Source: Propioniciclava soli (GTDB lineage: Bacteria > Actinomycetota > Actinomycetes > Propionibacteriales > Propionibacteriaceae). From it: a stretch of DNA of 64,000 bases. Under the pieces are notes generated by a model. It did not search any database. It saw only the letters and a program-made list of their open reading frames with translations, and was not told the origin of the DNA. The stretch covers positions 62,001 through 126,000 of the forward strand of contig NZ_JACYOT010000004.1 of assembly GCF_014858005.1 (NCBI RefSeq), in the 5' to 3' direction. A program made the translations under genes and the position numbers. Below, one piece after another: positions 9,377 through 18,441 of this stretch; within the stretch, counting starts at the first letter, position 1; each line of letters opens with the position of its first letter.

Positions 9377-9948
9377 CAGGCCCCCTTCGCGGAGCTCAGC
9401 GTGACGGCGTCGCTGCCGTCGATCTCGGCGATTCGGACGCGGACGTGCTCGTCGGACGCCGTCGGCAGGTCCTTGCCGACATGGTCGGCCTGGATGGGGA
9501 GCTCGTGGTGGCCGCGGTCGATCAGCACGGCGAGGCGGACGGCGCGGGGGCGCCCCAGGTCCTTCAGCGCGTCCATCGCGGCGGCGATCGTCCGGCCCGA
9601 GTACAGCACGTCGTCCACCAGGACGACGGTCGCGCCGTCCAACGACACCGGCACGCGGGTGCGCCCCACGGGCCGGGTCGGATGGCGGCGCAGGTCGTCG
9701 CGGTACATCGTGATGTCGAGCTCACCGACGGGCACCTCCACCCCCTCGGCGTCCGCGATCAGGGCTGCCAGCCGGTGCGCCAAGGGCGCTCCGCGCGAGG
9801 GGATGCCGAGCAGCACGAGATGGTGGGTGCCACGGTTGGTCTCGAGGATCTGGTGGGCGATGCGACGCATCGCGCGGGCGATGTCGTCGGCGTCCCAGAT
9901 CACGCGGGCGTCGTCCGGGGCAGGTCGGGGCTCATGCGTGGCGCTCAT
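9376..9948 (-). CDS. pyrR: Bifunctional pyr operon regulator / uracil phosphoribosyltransferase
   Basis: 190 aa PyrR. It contains the PRPP-binding motif [19 protein letters not shown] and the family's [10 protein letters not shown] loop. PyrR binds pyr mRNA in response to UMP/UTP in Bacillus (attenuation) and mycobacteria (translation), and may also have UPRTase activity. First gene of pyrR-pyrB-pyrC. A -10-like TAGATT only 9 nt upstream of the ATG implies almost no 5' leader, so a leader attenuator cannot sit in front of pyrR if that promoter is used; any RNA target would have to be within the genes. Confidence 0.95.
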   Translation of the reverse strand: MSATHEPRPAPDDARVIWDADDIARAMRRIAHQILETNRGTHHLVLLGIPSRGAPLAHRLAALIADAEGVEVPVGELDITMYRDDLRRHPTRPVGRTRVPVSLDGATVVLVDDVLYSGRTIAAAMDALKDLGRPRAVRLAVLIDRGHHELPIQADHVGKDLPTASDEHVRVRIAEIDGSDAVTLSSAKGA

Positions 9949-9957
9949 CGAAGCCCC

Positions 9958-9963
9958 AATCTA
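9958..9963 (-). promoter_or_regulatory. -10 element TAGATT for the pyr operon
   Basis: Minus-strand TAGATT is separated from the pyrR ATG by 9 nt, giving a leader of about 2-3 nt. It lies within the 56-bp divergent spacer shared with the small membrane protein gene. Confidence 0.4.
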
Positions 9964-9991
9964 GCGCACCCACCCGGGCGGAGATGTCCGC

Positions 9992-9997
9992 TACGAT
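9992..9997 (+). promoter_or_regulatory. -10 element TACGAT for the small membrane protein
   Basis: TACGAT followed by 7 nt and ATG 10005; consistent with a leaderless transcript and supports that start over the in-frame ATG at 9984. Confidence 0.4.
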
Positions 9998-10004
9998 TCC
10001 GGCC

Positions 10005-10199
10005 ATGACCCACCTGCTCGGACTTCCGATCCTCCAGACGCTGCCGGGCTGGCCCGAGGCGTACACGCCGACGCTCATGGACATGCTGTGGCTGGTCCTC
10101 ATCATCCCGTTCGGCATCGGTGCCGTGTTCACCCTGTTCATCCTGGGGCCCACGTGGTTCCGTCGTTCGCATCCCTCGACCGAGCTCGAGCGCAGCTGA
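10005..10199 (+). CDS. Small single-pass membrane protein, unknown function
   Basis: 64 aa with one hydrophobic segment (about residues 23-47, LMDMLWLVLIIPFGIGAVFT and onward) and a short basic, hydrophilic C-terminus (FRRSHPSTELERS). The start at 10005 has no Shine-Dalgarno but a well-placed -10 box. I do not recognise a named family. It is divergent from pyrR and convergent with the downstream hydrolase, with which it nearly abuts (4 bp). Confidence 0.65.
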   Translation: MTHLLGLPILQTLPGWPEAYTPTLMDMLWLVLIIPFGIGAVFTLFILGPTWFRRSHPSTELERS

Positions 10200-10203
10200 A
10201 CGC

Positions 10204-11079
10204 TCACCGCGGCGTGTGCGCCTCGATCCAGGCCAGGACGTCCGCGGTCACCTCGTCACGGTTGGTCTCGTTGAACACCTCGTGGCGGCCCTGGGGGTAC
10301 ACGGTCACGGTCACGTCCGCGAGCCCCGCGTCCCGGTAGCGCTGACCCAGCTGCTCGATGAGGTCACCGCCGCGGGCGAGTGGGTCGTCGCTGCCCGAGA
10401 CGAGCAGCAGGGGCAGGTCGGGCCGGACGCCGCCGCGCGCCGCCGCGTCCGCCAACCGCTCGGCGTGGGAGAAGATCGCCGGCATCGTCGCCTCCGGGGT
10501 GGCGAAGCCGCACAGCGGGTCGGCGACATAGGCGTCCACCTCCGCCTCGTCCCGCGAGAGCCACTCGTACCCCGTGCGGTGCTCGAAGCCCGCGTTGAAC
10601 GCCTCGAGCCCGCCGCCACCGCCGCCCTCGGCCAGGGCGGCCACGGTCACGTCGACCGCCGTCGTTCCGGAGAGCACGACGCCATCCCACACGTCGGAGG
10701 CGTCCAACAGTGCCGACTGCGTCGCGAACGAGCCCATCGAGTGCGCCACGAGAAACAGCGGCACGTCGGGGTTCTCGTCGCGGAGCCGTCGGCCGAAGCC
10801 CACCAGGTCCGCCACGAGCCCGTCCCAGCCTCCCGCACCGAAGTCCCCCGGCACGTCGGTGATGGACGCACCGTGGCCGCGGTGGTCGATCGCGGCCACC
10901 GCATAGCCGGCGGCGTTGAGCGCCCGGGCGAGGCGGTCGTACCGCGCCGAGTGCTCGGCCAAGCCGTGGGCGATCTGGACGACGCCGCGCGGGGCGTCCA
11001 CCGGCCACGCGTAGCGGGCCAGGGCGATCTGGTCGGACGGGGAGACGAAGGCATCGGTGCGCTGCATGGTGCCCATCAT
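10204..11079 (-). CDS. Alpha/beta hydrolase (serine aminopeptidase S33 / monoacylglycerol-lipase type)
   Basis: 291 aa. It has the oxyanion HG motif (VVQIAHGLAEHSARYD), the IDHRGHGAS strand, the nucleophile elbow VAHSMGS (Ser114), the acidic residue in LLVSGSDDPLA and the catalytic His in QGRHEVFNE. This set matches lysophospholipase/monoacylglycerol lipases (PldB, Rv0183-like). Start: the first of two adjacent ATGs, 8 nt after GGAGG. No signal peptide, so probably cytosolic or membrane-associated lipid ester hydrolysis; substrate not predictable. Confidence 0.85.
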   Translation of the reverse strand: MMGTMQRTDAFVSPSDQIALARYAWPVDAPRGVVQIAHGLAEHSARYDRLARALNAAGYAVAAIDHRGHGASITDVPGDFGAGGWDGLVADLVGFGRRLRDENPDVPLFLVAHSMGSFATQSALLDASDVWDGVVLSGTTAVDVTVAALAEGGGGGGLEAFNAGFEHRTGYEWLSRDEAEVDAYVADPLCGFATPEATMPAIFSHAERLADAAARGGVRPDLPLLLVSGSDDPLARGGDLIEQLGQRYRDAGLADVTVTVYPQGRHEVFNETNRDEVTADVLAWIEAHTPR

Positions 11080-11134
11080 CGCAGGCGCCTCCGACAATTT
11101 TCGTCGCGGCGATCCCGCCCCCCGGCTCGGCGGT

Positions 11135-11950
11135 TCAGGGCAGGCGCAGCGCCCACGGGTCGGTGTTGAGGGTGGAGACGTGGGTGGTCAGCGGCACGCC
11201 ACGTTCGGACGCCGCCGCCTGCAGGAACGCTTCGGCGGCGGGCAGCCACGTCCACTCCGCGGCCCAGTGGGGCACGTCGATGAGCACGGGGGCGTCGGCG
11301 TGGGCGAGGAAATCCTGCGCCGGGTGGTGGCGCAGGTCACCGGTCACGTAGCAGTCGACGCCTGCGGCGCGCGCGTCGTCCAGCATCGAGTCACCGGCAC
11401 CACCCAGCACGGCCACGCTGCTGACCAGCCGCTCGGGGTCACCGCCCAGCTTGACCCCGCCGGCGGTGGCGGGGACGCCGGCGGCCAGCGCACGCGCCAC
11501 CGCGCGGGCGGGGCGCGGCTCGGGCAGGCGCCCAATGCGGCCCAGGCCGCCTCCGGCCGGGGCGGCCACCAGCGGACGCCGCTCCACCAGGCCCAGCACG
11601 TCGGCCAGGCAGTCCGCCACCCCGCCGGGGGCCGCATCGGCGTTGGTGTGCGCGGTGTACACCGCGATCCCGGCCCGGATCAGCGCGGTCACCACCCGGC
11701 CCTTGGGGTCATCGCCGCGGACGCCGTGCACGCCGCGCAGCAACAGCGGGTGGTGGGAGACGATCAGCTCGGCCCCCAGGGTCATCGCCTCGGCGACCAC
11801 GGCGTCGGTCACGTCCACGCTCAGGAGCACGGTCGACACCGCGGCGTCCGGCTCGCCGACGCTGAGCCCGACCTGGTCCCAGTCCTCCGCCAGGCCGGGC
11901 GGGTACCGTCCGTCGAGCCACCCGGCAATCTCGGCGACCGTCGCGCTCAC
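11135..11950 (-). CDS. Nif3-like dinuclear metal-centre protein
   Basis: 271 aa. NIF3/YbgI family, with [12 protein letters not shown], the metal-binding [12 protein letters not shown], the VYTAHTNAD motif and C-terminal DVPHWAAEW. Family members form toroidal hexamers with two metals; some are described as GTP cyclohydrolase I type 2-like proteins, but the cellular role is unsettled. GTG 11950 has GAGG upstream and lies 7 bp after the pepN stop, so the gene is probably co-transcribed with pepN. Confidence 0.88.
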   Translation of the reverse strand: MSATVAEIAGWLDGRYPPGLAEDWDQVGLSVGEPDAAVSTVLLSVDVTDAVVAEAMTLGAELIVSHHPLLLRGVHGVRGDDPKGRVVTALIRAGIAVYTAHTNADAAPGGVADCLADVLGLVERRPLVAAPAGGGLGRIGRLPEPRPARAVARALAAGVPATAGGVKLGGDPERLVSSVAVLGGAGDSMLDDARAAGVDCYVTGDLRHHPAQDFLAHADAPVLIDVPHWAAEWTWLPAAEAFLQAAASERGVPLTTHVSTLNTDPWALRLP

Positions 11951-11957
11951 GGGTGCC

Positions 11958-14585
11958 TCACTCCGCCGGCTGCTCGCTCTGGGCCCCCTGCGGCGTCGGC
12001 GCCCCCTCCTGGTTCCGGAGCGCGCGCTCGGCGTCGTCGCGGCGCTCGAGCACGAGGCGGCGGACGGCGTCCGGCAGCTCGCGCTCGGCGAGGAAGGCGT
12101 CCAGCCGGTCGAGGAACGCCCGGTCGGCGAGCGGGCGGGGGAACAGCAGGCCCAGCACGTGCTGCCGGATGGTGGTGGAGCGCTTGTCCCAGCCGTCGCG
12201 CTGCTCGGCGATGGCCGCGACCACGTCGAGGTAGCGCTCGGCGTAGGGGGCGAGCAGCTCGTCCTGGTCGAGCTGCCAGAACTGCGAGCAGATCTGGAAG
12301 TGCGTCTCGTTCGGGGTGTCGCGCTGCGTGGCCGCGGCCCAGGCCTCCGCCTTGGCGTCGGCGTCGGCCAGGGCCGAGCGGGCCCCCGCCGCCTTCTCGG
12401 CCCCGGTGGCCGTCCGGTCGCGCTGGGCCTCGGCCGCGATCTCTGCCTCGCCGATCGCACCGACGCGGGCCAGCTCGGTGAGCAGCCGCCACCGCAGGTC
12501 GGTGTCGACGGCCAGCCCCTCGGGCACCTCCTCGCCGTTCAGCCACGCCTGCAGCACCTCGGCGCCCACGGCGTCGTTGATCGCCAGCGCGAGGGCGCGG
12601 ACGAGGGCGAGCTGGTGGTCCGAACCCGGCTCGGCCGCCAGCATGAGCTGGGCCACGCCCACCTGGAACCGGTCGGCGAGGGCGCGGCGCTGGTCGCGCG
12701 GCGCGTAGTAGTCGATCGCGAGGCGGGCCTGCCCCAGCAGCGCGCTCACGGCGGTGAGGTCGGACTCCACGCCGACGCCGCGCAGCACAAGGTCCACGTA
12801 GTCGGCCACCGCCATCTCGCCGTCGCGCGTGAGGTCCCACGTCGCGCCCCAGCACAGGGCTCGGGCGAGCTCGTCGTCGAGGGCGTGGACGTGCTCCACG
12901 AGCGTGGCCAGCGAGGTCGCGTCCAGTCGGATCTTGGCGTAGGTGAGGTCGTCGTCGTTGAGCAGCAGCAGGGCCGGGCGCGGGCGTCCGACGAGCTCGG
13001 GCACCTCGGTGAAGGGGCCGTCGATGTCGCACTCGACGCGGTCGGTGCGCACCAGCGCCCCGTCCACCAGGTCGTAGCAGCCGACCGCCACGCGGTGCTG
13101 GCGCAGCGTGGGCCACTGCTCCGACGCGGTCTGCCGGATGCCGAAGCGCGTGAAGGCCCCGTCGTCGCCGAGCTCCCACTCCGCCGCCAGCGTGTTCACC
13201 CCGGCGGTCTGCAGCCACTGGCTGGTGAAGAACGACAGATCGCGCCCGGAGGCCGCCTCCAGGTGGGCCAGCAGATCGGGCAGCTCGGTGTTGCCGTAGG
13301 CGTGCTCGGCGAAGTAGGCGCGGACGCCGGCGAGGAAGTCCTCGACGCCGACGAACGCCACCAGCTGGCGCAGCGCCGAGGCGCCCTTGGCGTAGGTGAT
13401 GCCGTCGAAGTTCAGCTCGACGGCCTCGAGGTCGTACATGTCCGCGGCGATCGGGTGGGTGGAGGGCAGCTGGTCCTGCCGGTAGGCCCACGTCTTGCGG
13501 CTGTTGCTGAACGTCGCCCACGGGTCGGCGCGGTCGTCGAACTGGGCGCGGATCTCGGCCTGGGCGAAGTGGGACGCCCACTCCGCGAAGCTCTCGTTGA
13601 GCCACAGGTCGTCCCACCACTTCATCGTCACGAGGTCGCCGAACCACATGTGCGCCATCTCGTGGAGGATCGTGTTGTCGCGGCTCTCGTAGGACGCCCG
13701 CGTCTGCCGGCTGCGGAAGATGTACTCGTCGCGGAACGTCACACAGCCCGCGTTCTCCATGGCCCCGAAGTTGAACTCCGGCACGAAGATCTGGGCGTAG
13801 TCGTCGAACGGGTAGTTGAGCCCGAAGTGGTCCTCGAACACGGCGAAGCCGCGCTGGGTGGTCTCGAAGATGCGCTCGGCATCGAGGTGCTCGGCGAGGG
13901 ACGCGCGCACGTGGATCGACAGCGGGATGGTGGAGCCGTCGTTGCGGGTGTGGGTGTCGGTGACGGTGTGGAACTCACCGGCGCACAGCGCGGTGATGTA
14001 GGTCGAGATCGGCTGGGTCGGCGCGAAGTCCCACACGGCGAAGCCCTCGTCGGCCGGGGTCGGCGCCACGGCGGGGGCGTTCGACAGAACGGTCCAGGAC
14101 GCCGGGGCCACGACCGTGAGCCGGAACGGGGCCTTGAGGTCGGGCTGCTCGAAGGTCGCGTACATGCGGCGGGCGTCCGCCACCTCGAACTGGCTGTAGA
14201 GGTACGTGCGGTCGTCGGCCGGGTCGATGAACCGGTGGAGGCCCTCGCCGGTGCGGGAGAAGCGCATCACGGCCGTCACGGTGAGCGTGTGGTCGCCCTC
14301 GGCGAGTTCGAGCGTGAGGTGCTCCCCGTCGAACGCCTCGGGGCGCAGCGGCGCGCCGTCGAGGTCGGCGTCGATGACCTCCTCGGCGATGAGGTTGGCG
14401 TTGGCGACGCAGCCGATGGAGCGGAAGTGCACCGTCGTCGTCGAGACGAACGTGGTGTCGGGGGATGCCAGCGGCTCGCCGCCCGGGCGGCGTCCGGTGA
14501 GGTCGACCAACACCTCGTAGGACGTCACCTCCAGCTGGCGGCTCCGGACAGCGGCTTCGTCGCGGGTGATGTTGGCTCCGAACAT
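11958..14585 (-). CDS. pepN: Aminopeptidase N (M1 zinc metallopeptidase)
   Basis: 875 aa, typical of actinobacterial PepN. Exopeptidase signature GAMEN (residues 274-278), zinc motif HEMAH (308-312) with the distal Glu331 in NESFAEW. The long C-terminal helical domain (ERAP1-like) is complete. No signal peptide: a cytosolic enzyme removing N-terminal residues from peptides, fitting its proximity to the Clp protease genes. Divergent from the Rv2466c-like gene, as pepN (Rv2467) is in M. tuberculosis. Pairs with the downstream Nif3-like gene. Confidence 0.97.
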   Translation of the reverse strand: MFGANITRDEAAVRSRQLEVTSYEVLVDLTGRRPGGEPLASPDTTFVSTTTVHFRSIGCVANANLIAEEVIDADLDGAPLRPEAFDGEHLTLELAEGDHTLTVTAVMRFSRTGEGLHRFIDPADDRTYLYSQFEVADARRMYATFEQPDLKAPFRLTVVAPASWTVLSNAPAVAPTPADEGFAVWDFAPTQPISTYITALCAGEFHTVTDTHTRNDGSTIPLSIHVRASLAEHLDAERIFETTQRGFAVFEDHFGLNYPFDDYAQIFVPEFNFGAMENAGCVTFRDEYIFRSRQTRASYESRDNTILHEMAHMWFGDLVTMKWWDDLWLNESFAEWASHFAQAEIRAQFDDRADPWATFSNSRKTWAYRQDQLPSTHPIAADMYDLEAVELNFDGITYAKGASALRQLVAFVGVEDFLAGVRAYFAEHAYGNTELPDLLAHLEAASGRDLSFFTSQWLQTAGVNTLAAEWELGDDGAFTRFGIRQTASEQWPTLRQHRVAVGCYDLVDGALVRTDRVECDIDGPFTEVPELVGRPRPALLLLNDDDLTYAKIRLDATSLATLVEHVHALDDELARALCWGATWDLTRDGEMAVADYVDLVLRGVGVESDLTAVSALLGQARLAIDYYAPRDQRRALADRFQVGVAQLMLAAEPGSDHQLALVRALALAINDAVGAEVLQAWLNGEEVPEGLAVDTDLRWRLLTELARVGAIGEAEIAAEAQRDRTATGAEKAAGARSALADADAKAEAWAAATQRDTPNETHFQICSQFWQLDQDELLAPYAERYLDVVAAIAEQRDGWDKRSTTIRQHVLGLLFPRPLADRAFLDRLDAFLAERELPDAVRRLVLERRDDAERALRNQEGAPTPQGAQSEQPAE

Positions 14586-14680
14586 GGGGCTCCGTCCCAG
14601 GGTCGATCGACAGGTGCACCGGCCACCCTAGCGCCCGGCTCCGACGTTTCCCGCACCCCCGAACCGGGCCCCCGCGTGGG

Positions 14681-14686
14681 TAGGGT
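14681..14686 (+). promoter_or_regulatory. -10 element TAGGGT for the Rv2466c-like gene
   Basis: TAGGGT plus 7 nt plus ATG 14694; no ribosome-binding site fits, so a leaderless start is likely. Confidence 0.45.
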
Positions 14687-14693
14687 GGTGCCC

Positions 14694-15296
14694 ATGACGC
14701 AGCAGGTGGACTTCTGGTTCGATCCCGTGTGCCCGTGGGCCTGGATGACCTCCCGGTGGATGCTCGAGGTGGAGAAGGTGCGCGACGTGCACACCACCTT
14801 CCACGTGATGAGCCTCGCGGTGCTCAACGAGGGGCGCGACCTGCCCGAGAACTACCGCCGCTCCATGGACGCCGCCTGGGCGCCCGTGCGCGTCGCCCTC
14901 GGCGTCGAGCGCGAGCACGGCCCCGAGAAGCTCCGGGAGTTCTACACCGCCCTCGGCACCCGGCTCCACCCGGGCGAGGAGGACCGCTCGCGCGCCACGC
15001 TGGAGGCCGCGCTGGCCGACGCCGGGCTGCCGACTGAGCTGGCCGACCTCGGTGAGACCGACGCCCACGACGACGCCCTGCGCGCCAGCCACCACGCGGG
15101 CATGGATCCGGTGGGCGACGAGGTGGGCACCCCGGTGATCCACGTGAACGGGATGGCGCTGTTCGGCCCGGTGATCTCGCCGGCGCCGAAGGGCGAGGAG
15201 GCCGGCCAGCTGTTCGACGGCTTCGTCAAGGTGACCGCCTACCCCGGCTTCTTCGAGCTCAAGCGCACCCGCGACGTCGGGCCGATCTTCGACTGA
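14694..15296 (+). CDS. DsbA-fold protein of the mycothiol-dependent nitroreductase (Rv2466c) family
   Basis: 200 aa. Thioredoxin fold with an alpha-helical insertion. The active-site motif FDPVCPWAW has Cys13-Pro-Trp-Ala16, so the second, resolving cysteine of a CxxC pair is absent; a single-thiol, mycothiol-linked mechanism is implied. The cis-Pro loop is GTPVIHVNG. Rv2466c is an oxidative-stress oxidoreductase that uses mycothiol. Divergent from pepN and followed by rpiB and nei1 in the order seen in mycobacteria, hence orthology is likely; the specific substrate is not shown by sequence. Confidence 0.85.
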   Translation: MTQQVDFWFDPVCPWAWMTSRWMLEVEKVRDVHTTFHVMSLAVLNEGRDLPENYRRSMDAAWAPVRVALGVEREHGPEKLREFYTALGTRLHPGEEDRSRATLEAALADAGLPTELADLGETDAHDDALRASHHAGMDPVGDEVGTPVIHVNGMALFGPVISPAPKGEEAGQLFDGFVKVTAYPGFFELKRTRDVGPIFD

Positions 15297-15368
15297 CCCT
15301 GTTTGACTGACCGACCACTGGGTCGCGCGTCCTGTGCGTACCCCTCGACCACGAAAGGGATGACTGAC

Positions 15369-15824
15369 ATGCGGGTTCACATCGCCACCGACCATGCCGC
15401 GTTCGATCTCAAGCAGTACCTGGTCAAGGAACTGACCGCGCTCGGCTACGAGGTCGTCGACCACGGGGCCGACACCTACGACGCCGCCGACGACTATCCC
15501 GAACTCATCATTCCCTGCGCCGAGGCCGTGGCCGCCGACCCCGGCTCGCTCGGCATCGTGCTCGGGGGCTCGGGCAACGGCGAGCAGATCGCCGCGAACA
15601 AGGTGAAGGGCATCCGCGCCGGGCTGGCCTACAACACCGTCATGGCGCGCCTGACGCGCGAGCACAACAACGCCAACGTGCTCAGCCTGGGTGGGCGCAT
15701 GCAGAGCCTTGAGGATGCGCTCGACATGGCCAAGGTGTTCCTCGAGACGCCGTTCTCCGGGGATCCGCGCCACCAGCGGCGCATCGACATGCTCGACGCC
15801 TACGAGGAGCGCCAGGCCCGCTGA
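15369..15824 (+). CDS. rpiB: Ribose-5-phosphate isomerase B
   Basis: 151 aa. Interconverts ribose 5-phosphate and ribulose 5-phosphate. N-terminal IATDHAAF (Asp8, His9) and GGSGNGEQIAANKVKGIRAG, in which Glu72 takes the place of the cysteine base found in E. coli-type RpiB; this Glu is typical of the actinobacterial branch. ATG 15369 is preferred over the ATG at 15360 because AAAGGGA is then about 8 nt upstream. Between the Rv2466c-like gene and nei1, the mycobacterial order. Confidence 0.95.
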   Translation: MRVHIATDHAAFDLKQYLVKELTALGYEVVDHGADTYDAADDYPELIIPCAEAVAADPGSLGIVLGGSGNGEQIAANKVKGIRAGLAYNTVMARLTREHNNANVLSLGGRMQSLEDALDMAKVFLETPFSGDPRHQRRIDMLDAYEERQAR

Positions 15825-15895
15825 GCCGTCCCGTCTGATCAGCGCGGCGACGCGCCCGCCGACCGCCGGCACCGTCCGGCCGCAAAGGAGTCCCG

Positions 15896-16741
15896 ATGCC
15901 CGAGGGGCACGTCACCCACCGGCTCGCCCGGGCTCTCGCGGACGCCTTCGCCGGCCGTCCGGTCAGCGTCAGCAGCCCCCAGGGCCGGTTCGAGGACGCG
16001 GCCGCGCTGCTGGACGGCACGGTGCTGACGGGTGCCGACAGCGTGGGCAAGCACCTGCTGGTCGACTTCGAACCGGGCACCGTCTGGATCCACCTCGGGC
16101 TGATCGGCAAGCTGTTGTTCACCGACGCATTTCCCGCCCCCAACCCGGCGACGCTGCGGCTGCGGATCACCGACGGCGTCACCGCCGCCGATCTCCGCGG
16201 CCCGCAGTGGTGCCGGCTCATCACCCCGGACGAGCGCGCCGGGGTGGTGCTCTCCTCGGGTCCGGACCCGATCCGCGAGGACGCCGACCCCGAGCGGGCG
16301 TGGACGGTGGTCCACCGCTCGCGCAAGCCGTTCGCCGCGGTGCTCATGGACCAGAAGGCCTTCGCCGGGGTGGGCAACATCTTCCGCGCCGAGGTGCTGT
16401 ACCGCCACGGCATCGACCCGATGCTGCCGGCGGCGCAACTGCCCCGGCCCGTGTTCGACTCCGTCTGGGGCGATCTGGTCACGCTCATGCGCGCCGCCGT
16501 GGACGTGGGGCGCATCGACACGGTGTTCGACCAGCACACCCCGGACGCCATGGGTCGCGACCCCCGCGTCGACCGGCACGGCGGCGAGGTCTATGTCTAC
16601 CGCCGCGCCAACCTGCCCTGTCACGTGTGCGGCACGCCCGTCGCCACCAGCGACCTGGCCGGGCGCAACCTGTACTGGTGCCCCGTCTGCCAGCCGGCCG
16701 GGTCGGTGGGGCGTCCGCTCCCCGGTGGGGCGTGGGCGTGA
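15896..16741 (+). CDS. nei: Fpg/Nei-family DNA glycosylase/AP lyase (endonuclease VIII, Nei1 type)
   Basis: 281 aa. Excises oxidised bases and nicks the abasic site. Catalytic N-terminus MPEG (Pro2 becomes the nucleophile after Met removal; Glu3), a lysine in VGKHLL (Lys52), and a C-terminal zinc finger with CxxC...CxxC (CHVCG and CPVCQ). SSPQGRFEDAA near residue 30 and the MPEGHxxHRLAR opening match mycobacterial Nei1 (Rv2464c). AAAGGAG lies 6 nt before the ATG. Its stop overlaps the next gene's GTG, so the two are coupled. Confidence 0.95.
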   Translation: MPEGHVTHRLARALADAFAGRPVSVSSPQGRFEDAAALLDGTVLTGADSVGKHLLVDFEPGTVWIHLGLIGKLLFTDAFPAPNPATLRLRITDGVTAADLRGPQWCRLITPDERAGVVLSSGPDPIREDADPERAWTVVHRSRKPFAAVLMDQKAFAGVGNIFRAEVLYRHGIDPMLPAAQLPRPVFDSVWGDLVTLMRAAVDVGRIDTVFDQHTPDAMGRDPRVDRHGGEVYVYRRANLPCHVCGTPVATSDLAGRNLYWCPVCQPAGSVGRPLPGGAWA

Positions 16742-18222
16742 GCCGGCCGGTCCCGCCGAGCTCTCCGGACACCTGGCCCTTCTCCTGTCAGGTGACTGGC
16801 GGCGGGCGCGGGCTCGCCGTCCGACACGGTCGCCAACGGGTCGCGGAACTGGCCTTCGGGCTGCCGGGGGAGCCCGTCCCCGGCTTCACGCCCGACGAGG
16901 ATGAGGTGCGCCTCACTCGCGCCGAGGCGTTCACCGCCCGGCTGCGCCACACGCCCGATGCGACCGGGTGGGTCAGCACCGTTTCGCTCGACAACCACAC
17001 CGACGCCGAGCGGGCGCTGCCGCCGCTCGGTGTCGCGGTGACGCTCGCCCCCGCCTGGGTTGGGTGGTCGTGGAGCTCGGACACCGAGGGTTTCATCGTC
17101 TGCGCCCCGGCGGCCGGCACCGGGCCGTGCCTGTTGGTGGGCGTGCGGCGCGGCTTCTTTCGGGCCGCCCAGTCGGCACCGGTGTTCCTGGCCGCCGACC
17201 GGCGCGGTGAGGGGTTGGGCGCAGGCGTGGCCGCGTTCCACCTGGCGCACCCCACCGGGTCGTTGCGTCCGTTGGGGCGGCACGTCACGACGCTGGAGTT
17301 CTCCTCGATCGCCACGGTGGACGCGGCGGCGTCCCAGCTGCCGGCCTGGCTGCCCGACCTGCTCGTTGCACCCCGCGACGAGATGGTGCTGCGGACGCCC
17401 GACCTCGGCGTCACCCCGGGGGCGGGTGTGGACCTGACGACCGTGGGGACGGACGCCCTGGTGACGGGCGAACCCGGGCACCGGGAACTCGCCGTGCACG
17501 GCGTCCGCGGGGTGCAGCGGCTGCGGTTGTCGTTCACGCCGGAAGCGGGGTCGCTGGTGATGGATCTGGCGGCCGAGCGCCTGGAGACGCGACCGGGCGG
17601 GTCGGCGTCGTCGGCTGCGGCCGTGGTGGCCGGGGCCCTGGCGCACGGCCTGACCCCGGAGCCGGAGCGGGCTCTGGACTGGCTCGAACGTGAGGACTGG
17701 TTGGGGCGCGGCGACGTGTGGGGCCCTGCCATCAGCGGCGTGATCGCCCAGGAGACCCGGGACCCCGACCTCCTGCGGGCGGCGTGCGACGCCGTGGCTG
17801 CGGCCGACTATGTACCGGGCCTGGCTGTGATCGGGACCCGCCTGTGGTGGGGCACGCTGCGCGCCGGTCTGCCGCCGTTCGCGCTGACCGACGTCTTCGA
17901 CCGCGCCACGGACGACCCCCTGGCCCAGCTCGAGAACGCCGTGCTGCGGAATCTGCCCGAGGAACGGTGGGGCGCGGTGGCGTCCGGCTTCGTGAACCGG
18001 CTCGGCGGTGGGTTGCCTGGCCAGCCGGTCGGTTTGTCCGAGGCGGACGCCGGCCTGGCCATCGCGCTGCTGCGCATGGTGCCCGAACACTGGGCCGTAA
18101 GCCGGGCCGCGACGCAGGCGTCCGAGAAGGCTGAGGCACTGCTGCTGTGTGACCACGCCGACCGGCTGCACCCGGCCCTGGACGGCCTCGCCTGGTTGCT
18201 GATGGGGGAGATCGGCTCGTGA
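16738..18222 (+). CDS. Conserved hypothetical protein coupled to nei
   Basis: 494 aa, not recognised. The GTG start overlaps the nei stop (GTGA). No signal peptide or transmembrane segment is apparent. The first two thirds look beta-rich (many short hydrophobic strands around GWSWSSDTEGFIVCAPAAG and HVTTLEFSSIATVDAAASQL), the last third helical and Leu/Ala-rich (WLEREDWLGRGD onward). The fold resembles an N-terminal beta-sandwich followed by an alpha-helical region, as in some carbohydrate-acting enzymes, but I see no catalytic motif. Coupling to a DNA-repair glycosylase may be only operonic convenience. Confidence 0.75.
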   Translation: MSRPVPPSSPDTWPFSCQVTGGGRGLAVRHGRQRVAELAFGLPGEPVPGFTPDEDEVRLTRAEAFTARLRHTPDATGWVSTVSLDNHTDAERALPPLGVAVTLAPAWVGWSWSSDTEGFIVCAPAAGTGPCLLVGVRRGFFRAAQSAPVFLAADRRGEGLGAGVAAFHLAHPTGSLRPLGRHVTTLEFSSIATVDAAASQLPAWLPDLLVAPRDEMVLRTPDLGVTPGAGVDLTTVGTDALVTGEPGHRELAVHGVRGVQRLRLSFTPEAGSLVMDLAAERLETRPGGSASSAAAVVAGALAHGLTPEPERALDWLEREDWLGRGDVWGPAISGVIAQETRDPDLLRAACDAVAAADYVPGLAVIGTRLWWGTLRAGLPPFALTDVFDRATDDPLAQLENAVLRNLPEERWGAVASGFVNRLGGGLPGQPVGLSEADAGLAIALLRMVPEHWAVSRAATQASEKAEALLLCDHADRLHPALDGLAWLLMGEIGS

Positions 18223-18227
18223 CGCGG

Positions 18228-18233
18228 TAGGCT
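18228..18233 (+). promoter_or_regulatory. -10 element TAGGCT for tRNA-Pro
   Basis: TAGGCT ends 14 nt before the first base of the mature tRNA. The same hexamer at similar distance precedes tRNA-Gly at 27952. Confidence 0.5.
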
Positions 18234-18247
18234 CGACCCCTGTTGAC

Positions 18248-18323
18248 CGGGGCGTAGCGTAGTGGCTAGCGCGCCTGCTTTGGGAGCAGGAGACCGCAGG
18301 TTCGAGTCCTGTCGCCCCGACCA
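18248..18323 (+). tRNA. tRNA-Pro (anticodon TGG)
   Basis: 76 nt including an encoded CCA. Acceptor arms CGGGGCG / CGCCCCG pair fully with discriminator A. The anticodon arm CCTGC-TTTGGGA-GCAGG shows TGG, and the T arm holds GGTTCGAGTCC. It lies directly after the 494-aa gene and forms the left boundary of the accessory block that ends at tRNA-Gly. Confidence 0.97.
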
Positions 18324-18441
18324 CTTGTTGCTTCAGTCAGCCGAGATTTGTGACCAGGACGGCGTGGTTGCGCACCCTCCGCGCACCCCAACGTGTCGCA
18401 GCCCGCCCTAGTCTGGGCCAGTGAGGACCGGGAGGCTGAGG

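Noticed and set aside
11451-15296. Very long open frames antisense to known genes (for example 1281 codons over pepN, about 1800 codons over valS).
   Set aside because: They run opposite to genes with intact catalytic motifs, have shadow-type residue composition (His/Arg/Val/Leu-rich) and end in real downstream genes only by frame coincidence; typical of GC-rich DNA.
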